From Halomonas getboli (GTDB lineage: Bacteria > Pseudomonadota > Gammaproteobacteria > Pseudomonadales > Halomonadaceae), in assembly GCF_023094245.1 (NCBI RefSeq), contig NZ_JALMEW010000007.1:1-64000 (forward strand): a stretch of 64,000 nt of DNA. Direction: 5' to 3'. The translations under genes were made by a program, and so were the position numbers. Below the pieces are notes generated by a model, which had not been told where the DNA came from, searched no databases, and saw only the letters and a list, made by a program, of their open reading frames with translations. Of this stretch, positions 18,997 through 27,431 are shown in pieces. Within the stretch, counting starts at the first letter, position 1; every line of letters begins with the position of its first letter.

Positions 18997-21074
18997 AGGC
19001 CCTGAGCCACTACCTGCCGCGACGCAACCTGATGGCCGACGTGCCGATGAAGCTGCTGGCCGGCCCGCTGCTGATCATCATGATCCTGTCGATGATGATC
19101 CTGCCGCTGCCGCCCTTCGCGCTGGACCTGCTGTTCACCTTCAACATCGCCATGGCGGTGATGGTGCTGCTGGTCAGCATGTTCACCCAGAAGCCGCTGG
19201 ACTTCGCCGCCTTCCCCGCGGTGCTGCTGTTCACCACCCTGCTGCGGCTGTCGCTCAACGTGGCCTCGACCCGGGTGGTGCTGATGAACGGCCACGAGGG
19301 CGGCGACGCCGCCGGCAAGGTGATCGAGGCCTTCGGCCAGTTCCTGGTCGGCGGCAACTTCGCCGTCGGCCTGGTGGTGTTCGCGATCCTGGTGATCATC
19401 AACTTCATGGTCATCACCAAGGGTGCGGGACGCATCGCCGAAGTGGGCGCTCGCTTCATGCTCGACGCCATGCCCGGCAAGCAGATGGCCATCGACGCCG
19501 ACCTCAACGCCGGCCTGATCGGCGAGGACGAGGCCCGCCAGCGGCGTTCCGACGTCTCCCAGGAAGCCGACTTCTACGGCTCCATGGACGGCGCCAGCAA
19601 GTTCGTGCGCGGCGACGCCATGGCCGGCCTGGTGATCATGGTAGTCAACGTCATCGGCGGCCTGCTGATCGGCCTGCTGCAGTACGACATGGCCTTCGGC
19701 GACGCCGCCCGCACCTATGTGCTGCTGACCATCGGCGACGGTCTGGTGGCGCAGATCCCGGCGCTGGTGATCTCCACCGCCGCCGGCGTGACCGTGTCCC
19801 GGGTCACCACCGACCAGGACGTCGGCCAGCAGATGATCAGCCAGCTGTTCGTCAATCCCAAGGTCATGATCCTGGCCGCCTGCATCATGGGCCTGCTGGG
19901 CCTGGTACCCGGCATGCCCAACCTGGTGTTCCTGCTGTTCACCGCGCTGCTCGGCGGCCTGGCCTGGTGGATGACCCGCCAGCAGGAGCGCCAGCTGGTC
20001 GAGGAGCAGACCCAGGCCGCGCCGCCGCCGGCGCCGGAGGCGCCCGAGGCCAGCTGGGACGACGTGCAGCTGGTCGACACCCTGGGCCTCGAGGTCGGCC
20101 ATCGGCTGATTCCCATGGTCGATGCCCAACAGCAGGGCGAGCTGCTCGGCCGCATCAAGAGCGTGCGCAAGAAGTTCGCCCAGGAGGTCGGCTTTCTGCC
20201 GCCGGTGGTGCACATCCGCGACAACCTGGAGCTTGCGCCCAACGCCTACTCGCTGAGCCTCAAGGGCGCCGAGATCGGCCGCGCCGAGGCCTATCCGGGC
20301 CGCTGGCTGGCCATCGACCCGGGTCAGGTCTCCGGCGAGCTGTCCGGCACCCCGACCCAGGACCCGGCCTTCGGCCTGCCGGCGGTGTGGATCGATACCG
20401 AGCAGCGCGAGCACGCCCAGGTCTACGGCTACACCGTGGTCGACGCCAGCACCGTGGTGGCGACCCACCTCAATCACCTGCTGCACCGCCACGCCGCCGA
20501 GATGCTCGGCCGCCAGGAGGTGCAGAAGCTGCTCGACAAGCTGGGAGAGGATCAGAAGTCGCTGGTCGAGGAAGTGGTGCCCAAGGCGATCTCGCTCACC
20601 GTGCTGCAGCGCATCCTCCAACACCTGCTCGACGAGGACGTCTCGATCCGCGACATGCGTACCATCCTCGACGCCCTGGCCGAGCACGCGCCCCAGCAGC
20701 AGGACCCGGGCGAACTCACCGCCGTGGTCCGCGTGGCACTGGGCCGCGCCATCACCCAGCAGTGGTTCGCCGGCCACGAGACGCTCAACGTCCTGGGCCT
20801 GGACGGCCAGCTCGAGCAGGTGCTGCACCAGGCCATGAACGGCAGCGGCGCGCTGGAGCCGGGCCTGGCCCAGACGCTGATGGATCAGGCCGAGCAGGCG
20901 CTGAGCCGCCACGAGGCCAGCGGCGAGCCGCCGGTGCTGGTGGTGCAGCACTCGCTGCGCCCGGTGCTGGCGCGCTTCCTGCGCCGCCGCCTGACGCACC
21001 TGGTGGTGATGTCCCAGGCCGAGATTCCCGATGACCGGACCCTGAGGGTCACCACCCTGATCGGAGGACAGTGA
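18993..21074 (+). CDS. flhA: Flagellar type III export gate protein FlhA
   Basis: 693 residues, the usual FlhA length. Eight membrane segments lie in the first ~330 residues, with the FHIPEP-family core (FPAVLLFTTLLRLSLNVAST, then DAMPGKQMAIDADLNAG). The large cytoplasmic domain starts about residue 345 and contains LPPVVHIRDN. FlhA forms the nonameric export gate and uses the proton-motive force for substrate export. The ATG overlaps the flhB stop (ATGA); flhF overlaps the flhA stop (GTGA), so the three are translationally linked. Confidence 0.97.
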   Translation: MKALSHYLPRRNLMADVPMKLLAGPLLIIMILSMMILPLPPFALDLLFTFNIAMAVMVLLVSMFTQKPLDFAAFPAVLLFTTLLRLSLNVASTRVVLMNGHEGGDAAGKVIEAFGQFLVGGNFAVGLVVFAILVIINFMVITKGAGRIAEVGARFMLDAMPGKQMAIDADLNAGLIGEDEARQRRSDVSQEADFYGSMDGASKFVRGDAMAGLVIMVVNVIGGLLIGLLQYDMAFGDAARTYVLLTIGDGLVAQIPALVISTAAGVTVSRVTTDQDVGQQMISQLFVNPKVMILAACIMGLLGLVPGMPNLVFLLFTALLGGLAWWMTRQQERQLVEEQTQAAPPPAPEAPEASWDDVQLVDTLGLEVGHRLIPMVDAQQQGELLGRIKSVRKKFAQEVGFLPPVVHIRDNLELAPNAYSLSLKGAEIGRAEAYPGRWLAIDPGQVSGELSGTPTQDPAFGLPAVWIDTEQREHAQVYGYTVVDASTVVATHLNHLLHRHAAEMLGRQEVQKLLDKLGEDQKSLVEEVVPKAISLTVLQRILQHLLDEDVSIRDMRTILDALAEHAPQQQDPGELTAVVRVALGRAITQQWFAGHETLNVLGLDGQLEQVLHQAMNGSGALEPGLAQTLMDQAEQALSRHEASGEPPVLVVQHSLRPVLARFLRRRLTHLVVMSQAEIPDDRTLRVTTLIGGQ

Positions 21075-23317
21075 GCGACATGAGCGTCATGCGATTCGTC
21101 GGCGAGACCAGCCGTGAGGCGATGCGCAAGGTGCGCAGCGCCCTGGGCGACGAGGCCCTGATCCTGGCCAACCGGCCCACCGAGACGGGCGTCGAGATCC
21201 TGGCCATGGCCGATGACACGGTCGAGGCCATGGCGCCGGCCGAACCGGTGTCGTCGCCGGCCCGTCCGGCGAGCGAGCCGGCTCCCGCGTCGGCGCCCGC
21301 CGCCCCCGAAGGCAGCGGCGGCGGCCTGGAGGCGATGAGCGAGCGGCTGCTGCGCGAGATGCAGGAGATGCGTGCGCTGCTGGCCCGAGAATCCGCGCCG
21401 CCCGCCGCCCCGGCGACATCGCCGGCCGCCGGCCGCGAGGCGCTGGCCGGGACCCTGCGCGATGCCGGCTTCGGCCGCGTGGTGATCGACGAGCTGCTCC
21501 AGGGCCTGCCGGCCGAGCTGACCGGTGCCGAGGCCGATCCCGCCGAGGCCCAGGCCTGGCTGAGCCGCCGCCTGGCCGGCCGCCTGCCGGTGGGCATCGA
21601 CCCCGAGACCTTCCTCGACGCGCCCGGCATCCTGGCGCTGGTCGGCCCCACCGGGGTCGGCAAGACCACCACCACCGCCAAGCTGGCCGCGCGCTGCGTG
21701 CAGCGCCACGGCGCCGAGCACGTCGCCCTGGTCACCACCGACGGCTTCCGCGTCGGCGCCCACGAGCAGCTGCGCATCTACGCCGAGCTGCTCGGGGTGC
21801 CGCTGCACGCGCTGTCGCCGGAGCAGTCCATGGACGCGCTGCTGGCCGAGCTCGCCGGCCGGCGCTGGATCATCATCGACACCGTCGGCATGAGCCAGCG
21901 CGACCGCCGCATCATCGCCCAGGCGTCCCAGCTGCAGGGCGGCGCCGAGCGGGTGCGCATGCTGCTGGTGCTCAACGCCGCCAGCCAGCCGGGCACGCTG
22001 GAGGAAGTGGTCACTCACTATCGACAGGCCGCCCGGGCCGCGGGCGTGGCCCTCGACGACTGCCTGCTGACCAAGCAGGACGAGGCCGGCCAGCTGGGCC
22101 CGGCGCTGGACACCCTGATTCGCCACGGCCTGCGGCTGCGCTACGTCTCCACCGGCCAGCGGGTGCCGGAGGACCTGGCGCCCGCCGAGGCCGCGCCGCT
22201 GGTCGAGGCCGCCCTGGCGGCGGCGCGGCCCGGCGACGACCTGCCCGCGGCCAGCGTGAAGAGCGCTCGCCCCGACACCGATGCGCTGCTCGGCCAGGGC
22301 CGCCGCCTCGGCGCCCTGCTGGCCACGCTGCGTCGCCGGCTGACCGGCTTCGCCACCCTCGAGGCCGCCTGGGACCTGAGCGCGCTGCCCGTCTGCCTGC
22401 AGGAGGACCACCTCACGCGCCTGCTGGACGCGCCGCCGGAGCGCGCCGGCATGCTGTGGGCGGCGCGCCGCTCGCTGCCCGGCGCCGACTGGGCGATGCC
22501 CGACCTGGGCATCGACGACCGCGGCGGCTGGGTGGTGCTGCCCGACCTGCAGCATCGCCAGCCGGCGGGCTGGCCGGCGCGGCTCGGCCAGGCGCGGGAG
22601 CGGCAGGGTGTGGCCGTGCATCTGCTGCCCGGCCTGCCCGACGCCGAGTCCTGGCTGTGGCTGGACGAGGCCCGCGCACCCTGGCTCGGCCAGGTGCGCC
22701 CCGCCCAGCGTGTCGTCCACGACGGCGAGCGTCGCTCGCTGTCGAGCCTCGAGCCGCTGGCCGAGGCCGCCGAGACCCGCGATGCGCGCTTCCGCGGCCA
22801 GGCCGTGCGCGTCCACTTCGCGCGCCTGGCGGTGGAGGCCGGCCCCGGCGGCCCCGGCGGCCCCGGCGGCCGCCGCGGCCCCGCCGCTTCCTGCGCCATG
22901 ACCGCCTGGTTCGCCGGTCTGGTGGACCCGGAAAGCGGCCGCGTGCTGGCGCGGCGCCTGTGGCTGACGCCGCTGCCGGCCACCGCCGACGTGCTGCCGC
23001 TGCTGATCGCCCAGCTCCACGGCGAGGCCCTGCCGCGACAGGCGCGCCGCGCCTGGGAGCGGCTGACGACGCTGCTGCCGGCCGACACCGACCGCGAGGT
23101 GCGCCAGCTGCTGGCCGCCGGCCTGGCAGCCGCGGCCGGCCATCTCGACCAGTCCTCCGATGACGAGGCCGAGGAGGTCCGCGGCGACCTGCTGGCGCTG
23201 CTGGGCGGCCGTCGCCGTCGCCGCGAGAGCGCCCTGCTGGAGGCGCTGCTGCAGCTGCTGACCGCGCGCGATGCCATTCGCCACGTCGGCGCCGCCGGCC
23301 TGGAGGGGCTGCGGTGA
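21071..23317 (+). CDS. flhF: SRP-family GTPase FlhF with long C-terminal extension
   Basis: 748 residues; FlhF proteins are usually about 400-500. The N-terminal B region (~1-110) is Pro/Ala-rich. The NG GTPase domain spans ~115-390: P-loop GPTGVGKTT at 192-200, TTDGFRVGAHEQLRIYAEL, DTVGMSQRD at 270 and TKQDEAGQLG near 333. FlhF directs the site or number of flagella in polar flagellates. After the G domain, about 350 residues (~400-748) resemble nothing I recognise; they contain a GPGGPGGPGG tract (~593-602) and end in an Arg-rich, Leu-rich helical segment. The downstream ORF overlaps the stop, and no FleN/FlhG ATPase follows. Confidence 0.9.
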   Translation: MSDMSVMRFVGETSREAMRKVRSALGDEALILANRPTETGVEILAMADDTVEAMAPAEPVSSPARPASEPAPASAPAAPEGSGGGLEAMSERLLREMQEMRALLARESAPPAAPATSPAAGREALAGTLRDAGFGRVVIDELLQGLPAELTGAEADPAEAQAWLSRRLAGRLPVGIDPETFLDAPGILALVGPTGVGKTTTTAKLAARCVQRHGAEHVALVTTDGFRVGAHEQLRIYAELLGVPLHALSPEQSMDALLAELAGRRWIIIDTVGMSQRDRRIIAQASQLQGGAERVRMLLVLNAASQPGTLEEVVTHYRQAARAAGVALDDCLLTKQDEAGQLGPALDTLIRHGLRLRYVSTGQRVPEDLAPAEAAPLVEAALAAARPGDDLPAASVKSARPDTDALLGQGRRLGALLATLRRRLTGFATLEAAWDLSALPVCLQEDHLTRLLDAPPERAGMLWAARRSLPGADWAMPDLGIDDRGGWVVLPDLQHRQPAGWPARLGQARERQGVAVHLLPGLPDAESWLWLDEARAPWLGQVRPAQRVVHDGERRSLSSLEPLAEAAETRDARFRGQAVRVHFARLAVEAGPGGPGGPGGRRGPAASCAMTAWFAGLVDPESGRVLARRLWLTPLPATADVLPLLIAQLHGEALPRQARRAWERLTTLLPADTDREVRQLLAAGLAAAAGHLDQSSDDEAEEVRGDLLALLGGRRRRRESALLEALLQLLTARDAIRHVGAAGLEGLR

Positions 23318-23862
23318 TGGCCGGCGACCAGGCCGCGGGGCTGCGCGCCTGGGCGGCCAGTCTCGAGCGCCCGGCCGCCGAGGCCGGAAGCGACCCCGTG
23401 CCTGAGCCGGCGACCGCCGTGACGTCAGACACAGGGGCATCGGACATCGGCGCATCTCGGATCGAGTCGGTCGAGGCGCCGCTGACCACCCTGATGGTGG
23501 TGGGGCTGCCGAGCACCGCGCCGGAACAGGCCGAGCGCGTGACCGCGCTGCTCGACCACTGGGCCGAACGGGGCCGGCGCTGGGTTGGCGACCCGCGCGG
23601 CTGGAAGGTGGTGCCGCTGGCCGCCTCGAGCCCGCACCTGGCGGTGCTGGCGCAAGAGCAGCCGCGCTGGGCGCTGTGGGTAGGCCCCGACGGCGAGGCC
23701 TTTCGCCGCGCCCTGGGCGTGCTCGGCCGGCTGGCGGAGGGCGGTGGGCCGCGGCGGCTGATCGCCGTGCATCCGCCGGGGATGCCGCGTCGCGGGCTGC
23801 TCGACAACCTGTGCCAGGCCGCCCGGCACTACTTCGGCATCGACCTGCTGGTGGTGGCATGA
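23317..23862 (+). CDS. Hypothetical protein between flhF and flhE
   Basis: 181 residues from ATG 23317 (a GTG at 23314 with better spacing to GGAGGGG would add one residue). It overlaps the flhF stop and is itself overlapped by flhE, so it is embedded in the flagellar operon and certainly translated in series. The first ~60 residues are low-complexity and Ala/Glu/Ser/Thr-rich; the remainder looks like an alpha/beta domain (TTLMVVGLPS, WKVVPLAASSPHLAVLAQEQ, LIAVHPPGMPRRGLLDN, FGIDLLVVA). There is no P-loop, so it is not FleN/FlhG, although it sits where that gene often is. A partner of the FlhF extension is possible but speculative. Confidence 0.7.
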   Translation: MAGDQAAGLRAWAASLERPAAEAGSDPVPEPATAVTSDTGASDIGASRIESVEAPLTTLMVVGLPSTAPEQAERVTALLDHWAERGRRWVGDPRGWKVVPLAASSPHLAVLAQEQPRWALWVGPDGEAFRRALGVLGRLAEGGGPRRLIAVHPPGMPRRGLLDNLCQAARHYFGIDLLVVA

Positions 23863-24263
23863 GACGCCGCGCCGCGCCCGGCCTTCTCGCCGGTCTGCTG
23901 CTGAGCGTTCTGTCCGACCTGACGCCGGCGGCTTGGGCCGGCGGCAGCTGGGTAGCCGAGGCGCCCGCGGTGCGCGCCGCGATCGTCGGCCGCGAGGCCG
24001 CCAGCGAGGCGCTGACGCCGCCCGCCGGCACCGAGGGCCGCATCCGCGAGGTGCGCTGGCGCTTCCGCACGCCGCCCGGCAAGGGCTGGCAGGCGCGGCT
24101 CTGTCACCCGGCCGGCTGCGTGGCGCTGCCGGCCGCCCGCGGGCGCAGCTCGGTCCTGGCGGGACTGCCCGCCGGCGAGCCGCTGAGATTTCGCTTCTCG
24201 CCGCTGCCGGGGCAGGCCCCGCTGGCGGTCGAGGAGCTGCAGGTGATCGTGAACTTCCAGTAA
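23859..24263 (+). CDS. flhE: Flagellar periplasmic protein FlhE
   Basis: 134 residues with a Sec signal peptide (basic RRR, then GLLAGLLLSVLSDLTPAAWA, cleavage after AWA near residue 27). The mature part matches the E. coli FlhE pattern: W-x2-Ar near the start, GWQARLCHPAGCVALP with two cysteines about 6 apart, a PLRFRFSPLPG segment and the ending VIVNFQ (E. coli ends EVIVNYR). FlhE is a periplasmic protein of flhBAE operons that limits proton leakage through the export gate. The ATG overlaps the preceding stop. Confidence 0.85.
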   Translation: MRRRAAPGLLAGLLLSVLSDLTPAAWAGGSWVAEAPAVRAAIVGREAASEALTPPAGTEGRIREVRWRFRTPPGKGWQARLCHPAGCVALPAARGRSSVLAGLPAGEPLRFRFSPLPGQAPLAVEELQVIVNFQ

Positions 24264-24302
24264 GGCCGAAGGCCCGTGAGAGCAGAGAGGCGAGGCTGAG
24301 CC

Positions 24303-25007
24303 ATGTACACAGCACAAGGCAAGATCGAACAGGATGCGCTGCTGAATGACTACCTGCCGCTGGTGCGCCGTCAGGCGCTGGCGCTGCAGGTGCGCCTGCC
24401 GGCGAGCATCGAGCTGGACGACCTGATCCAGGCCGGTACCGTGGGCCTGCTGGAGGCGCTGGGGCGCTTCGATTCGGCCCAGGGCGCGAGCTTCGCCACC
24501 TTCGCCAGCCAGCGCATCCGCGGCGCCATGCTCGACGAGCTGCGCAGCCGCGACTGGCTGCCGCGCAGCGTGCGGCGTAACGCCCGGGCCGCCGACGAGG
24601 CCGCCCGCCGGCTCGAGCAGGAGCTGGGGCGCCCGGCCGAGGAGAGCGAGATCGCCGCGGCCCTGGAGATGGACCTCGAGAGCTATCGCCGGCTGCTCAG
24701 CGATACCAACAGCGGCCAGCTGTTGCCCTTCGAGGAGCTGATGGCCGAGGGCGGCGAGGGCCGGCTGCTGGAGGACGGCGTCGCCGAGACGCCCTTCGCC
24801 CGGCTGATCGACCACCAGCAGCGCACCCAGCTGGTGGAGGCGATCGAGGCGCTGCCGGAGCGCGAGAAGCTGCTGATGGCGCTCTACTACCAGGAAGAGC
24901 TCAATCTCAAGGAGATCGGCGCCGTGCTCGGCGTCACCGAGTCCCGGGTCTGCCAACTGCACAGCCAGGCGGTGGGGCGACTGCGCGGGAAGCTGCGCGA
25001 CAACTGA
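24303..25007 (+). CDS. fliA: Flagellar sigma factor FliA (sigma-28)
   Basis: 234 residues with regions 2 (PLVRRQALALQVRLP, DLIQAGTVGLLEAL and FATFASQRIRGAMLDELRS), 3 (VRRNARAADEAARRLEQELG) and 4 (LPEREKLLMALYYQEELNLK, then VTESRVCQLHSQAV, the HTH). It directs RNA polymerase to late flagellar and chemotaxis promoters; three such promoters are recognisable in this window. Its place after flhBAF-flhE means its own expression is probably under FlhDC in class 2. Confidence 0.97.
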   Translation: MYTAQGKIEQDALLNDYLPLVRRQALALQVRLPASIELDDLIQAGTVGLLEALGRFDSAQGASFATFASQRIRGAMLDELRSRDWLPRSVRRNARAADEAARRLEQELGRPAEESEIAAALEMDLESYRRLLSDTNSGQLLPFEELMAEGGEGRLLEDGVAETPFARLIDHQQRTQLVEAIEALPEREKLLMALYYQEELNLKEIGAVLGVTESRVCQLHSQAVGRLRGKLRDN

Positions 25008-25012
25008 CCGCA

Positions 25013-25039
25013 TCAATATCGGCCGGCTCGGGCCGATAG
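25013..25039 (+). promoter_or_regulatory. FliA (sigma-28) promoter for second stator operon
   Basis: TCAATATC (25013-25020), an 11-nt spacer, then GCCGATAG (25032-25039). The -10 core is the same as at the other two FliA-type sites. The motA-like gene starts 203 bp downstream, so the leader is long; nothing else is seen in the gap. Confidence 0.7.
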
Positions 25040-25241
25040 CCATCCATCGGGATGGCGACACGGCACGGAGGCGATGAGCTTTCCCGACGCCAGACCGCTG
25101 CGAGGGCGCTGTGAACCCTTCCCTGGGCGCTAACTTTTGCCATCCATGGCAAAAACCCCTCGCATCGGCCTGTCCCCGGCGCTCATCGCCCCGGCTTGTG
25201 CATCACCTACTACAACCGTCGAAACGCGACAGGGAGCCTTC

Positions 25242-26060
25242 ATGAATCCGTCCACGCTGATCGGGATCCTGGCCAGCATCGTGATGCTGGCGAGCGTCCT
25301 GCTGTTCACCGCCGAGTCGCCGCAGAGCTTCGTCAACCTGCCGGGCCTGGCCATCGTGCTGGCCGGCACCCTGGCCGCGACCTTCATCAGCTATCCGCTC
25401 AAGGAGGTGGTGCGGGTGGTGCGCCTGGTGGGTATCGTCTTCCGCCGCGAGAACACCTACATCCGCGACGACATCAAGGAGCTGGTGGACATGTCGCGGC
25501 TGTGGTTCAAGGGCGACGTGCGGGCCGTGGAGGCGGCCCTGGAGCAGGCCCGCAATCCCTTCCTGCGCACCGGCATCCAGCTGGTCATCGCCAACACCAA
25601 GGAAGAGGAGATCTTCGACCTGCTGCGCTGGCGCATCGCCCGGCTCAAGGCCCGCGAGCACGCCGAGGCGCAGATCTTCCGCACCATGGCCACCTATGCC
25701 CCGGCCTTCGGCATGATCGGCACCCTGGTGGGATTGGTGAACATGCTCGAGGTGATGCAGGCCGGCGACCTCGATGTCATCGGCCCGCGCATGGCGGTGG
25801 CGCTGCTCACGACCTTCTACGGCATCCTGCTGGCCAACCTGGTGTTCAAGCCGATCGCGGTGAAGCTCGAGCGGCGCACCGAGGAGCGCCTGATCGCCAT
25901 GAACATGGTGCTCGAGGGCATCTCGCTGATCACCAAGCGGCGCCTGCCGTCGTTCATCGAGGAGACGCTCAACTCCTTCGTCGCCAATTATCACGACGAG
26001 ATCCGCGATGCGGCGCGGCCGGCCATGCCGGACGACGAGGAGGCCGGGCAGCGTGCTTGA
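25242..26060 (+). CDS. Second flagellar stator protein, MotA/PomA-like (MotC type)
   Basis: 272 residues from ATG 25242 (AGGGAG upstream). Four membrane segments: two N-terminal (TLIGILASIVMLASVLLF and VNLPGLAIVLAGTLAATFIS) and two at ~150-200 (TMATYAPAFGMIGTLVGLVNML and MAVALLTTFYGILLANLVFKP). The shorter length and these motifs match the PomA/MotC branch more than E. coli MotA. It pairs with the next gene as an alternative stator; whether it conducts Na+ or H+ cannot be told. The PomA-like sequence makes sodium plausible in a halophile. Confidence 0.9.
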   Translation: MNPSTLIGILASIVMLASVLLFTAESPQSFVNLPGLAIVLAGTLAATFISYPLKEVVRVVRLVGIVFRRENTYIRDDIKELVDMSRLWFKGDVRAVEAALEQARNPFLRTGIQLVIANTKEEEIFDLLRWRIARLKAREHAEAQIFRTMATYAPAFGMIGTLVGLVNMLEVMQAGDLDVIGPRMAVALLTTFYGILLANLVFKPIAVKLERRTEERLIAMNMVLEGISLITKRRLPSFIEETLNSFVANYHDEIRDAARPAMPDDEEAGQRA

Positions 26061-26751
26061 CCGCGACACCCGCCAGGCGCTGGCGCCGCCGGAGCAGGGC
26101 GGCGAGGAGGGCGAGAGCTGGCTGATGAGCTATCTCGATGTATTGACCCTGCTGATCACCCTGTTCGTGCTGCTGCTGTCCATGAGCAGCCTGTCCACGG
26201 CCGACGGTGAGGGCGACGGCGAGGTCGCCGCGCCGGCCATGCGCGCCGCGCTGGCCGTGGGCGAGGGCCTGAAGCCTCGCCATGCGGGGCTACAGCCACG
26301 CTTCCAGGGGCTCGGCATGGACGGCGTCAGCGTCGAGCGCACCCATCAGGGGCTGACGCTGCGTATCGAGGACCGGCTGCTGTTCGACAGCGGCCGCGCC
26401 CGGGTGACCGAGGGCGGCCGGCAAGTGCTGTCGCGCCTGGCCGAGCGGCTGGTCGACCTCGGCGGCGAGATCTCGGTGGAGGGCCACACCGACAGCCTGC
26501 CGATCGCCACCTCGCGCTTCCCCTCCAACTGGGAGCTTTCCACCGGGCGCGCCAGCGCCGTGGTGCGCGCGCTGGCTGAAGCGGGCGTAGCGCGGGACAG
26601 CCTGCGGGCCATCGGCTACGCCGATACCCGGCCCCTGGCGGCCAACGACGACGCCGAGGGGCGGGCCGCCAATCGCCGCGTCGAGCTGGTATGGCGGGCG
26701 CCCGAGCCCGGCCCTGAGGCGATCTCTGACCGTGCGGCGGCCATCGATTAG
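26053..26751 (+). CDS. Second flagellar stator protein, MotB/PomB-like (MotD type)
   Basis: 232 residues from GTG 26053, overlapping the preceding stop by 8 nt with GAGGAGG upstream. The single membrane helix carries the ion-binding Asp29 (SYLDVLTLLITLFVLLLSM). The OmpA-like domain follows, with EISVEGHTDSLP, FPSNWELSTGRA and NRRVELVW. Its stop codon overlaps the OxyR-like site of ahpC, so the operon ends abruptly with no visible terminator. Confidence 0.92.
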   Translation: MLDRDTRQALAPPEQGGEEGESWLMSYLDVLTLLITLFVLLLSMSSLSTADGEGDGEVAAPAMRAALAVGEGLKPRHAGLQPRFQGLGMDGVSVERTHQGLTLRIEDRLLFDSGRARVTEGGRQVLSRLAERLVDLGGEISVEGHTDSLPIATSRFPSNWELSTGRASAVVRALAEAGVARDSLRAIGYADTRPLAANDDAEGRAANRRVELVWRAPEPGPEAISDRAAAID

Positions 26752-26784
26752 CCCTTGGCTATCACTTGTATCGCCCTATTCAAT
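26748..26784 (+). promoter_or_regulatory. OxyR operator and promoter of ahpC
   Basis: Four tetramers with exact 7-nt spacing, TTAG-N7-CTAT-N7-ATCG-N7-CAAT, fit the OxyR motif ATAG-N7-CTAT-N7-ATAG-N7-CTAT at 13 of 16 positions. A -10-like TATTCT is at 26809-26814 with a poor -35 directly abutting the OxyR site, as expected for an OxyR-activated promoter. The first tetramer covers the last bases of the stator gene. Confidence 0.75.
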
Positions 26785-26858
26785 TTAACCAATGAAGGGG
26801 GCCTGGGTATTCTGATCGCGTCTTCACCACACATCCCCTCAATCAGGAGAAAGACGCG

Positions 26859-27422
26859 ATGTCCCTGCTCAACACCGAAGTCAAACCGTTCAACGCCACC
26901 GCCTATCACAACGGCGATTTCGTCGAGGTCAGCGAAGAGAGCCTGAAGGGCCAGTGGAGCATCTTCTTCTTCTACCCGGCCGACTTCACCTTCGTCTGCC
27001 CGACCGAGCTCGGCGACCTGCAGGACAACTACGAGGCCTTCAAGGCGCTGGGCGTCGAGATTTACGGCGTGTCCACCGACACCCACTTCACCCACAAGGC
27101 CTGGCACGACAGCTCCGAGACCATCAACAAGCTGCAGTACCCGATGCTGGCCGACCCGACCCACGTCGTATCGCGCAACTTCGAGGTGCTGATCGAGGAC
27201 GCCGGCATCGCCGACCGCGGCACCTTCGTCGTCGACCCGGACGGCAAGATCCAGATCATCGAGCTGAACGCCGGCAACATCGGCCGTAACGCCGAAGAGC
27301 TGCTGCGCAAGGTCAAGGCCGCCCAGTACGTCCGCGCCAACCCCAACGAGGTCTGCCCGGCCAAGTGGGAAGAAGGCGAAGAGACCCTGGCTCCTTCGCT
27401 GGATCTGGTCGGCAAGATCTAA
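26859..27422 (+). CDS. ahpC: Alkyl hydroperoxide reductase peroxiredoxin subunit AhpC
   Basis: 187 residues, typical 2-Cys peroxiredoxin. Peroxidatic Cys47 lies in [13 protein letters not shown] and resolving Cys165 in NEVCPAKW. It reduces H2O2 and organic peroxides and is recycled by AhpF. AGGAGA is 8 nt before the ATG. The promoter carries an OxyR-like site. A structured 357-bp gap separates it from ahpF, so the two subunits may be made in unequal amounts. Confidence 0.97.
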   Translation: MSLLNTEVKPFNATAYHNGDFVEVSEESLKGQWSIFFFYPADFTFVCPTELGDLQDNYEAFKALGVEIYGVSTDTHFTHKAWHDSSETINKLQYPMLADPTHVVSRNFEVLIEDAGIADRGTFVVDPDGKIQIIELNAGNIGRNAEELLRKVKAAQYVRANPNEVCPAKWEEGEETLAPSLDLVGKI

Positions 27423-27431
27423 GGACACGCC

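Noticed and set aside
20885..24082. 1065-codon open frame on the minus strand opposite flhF
   Set aside because: Arg/Ala/Gly/Pro-rich shadow of flhF and flhE; no recognisable domain.
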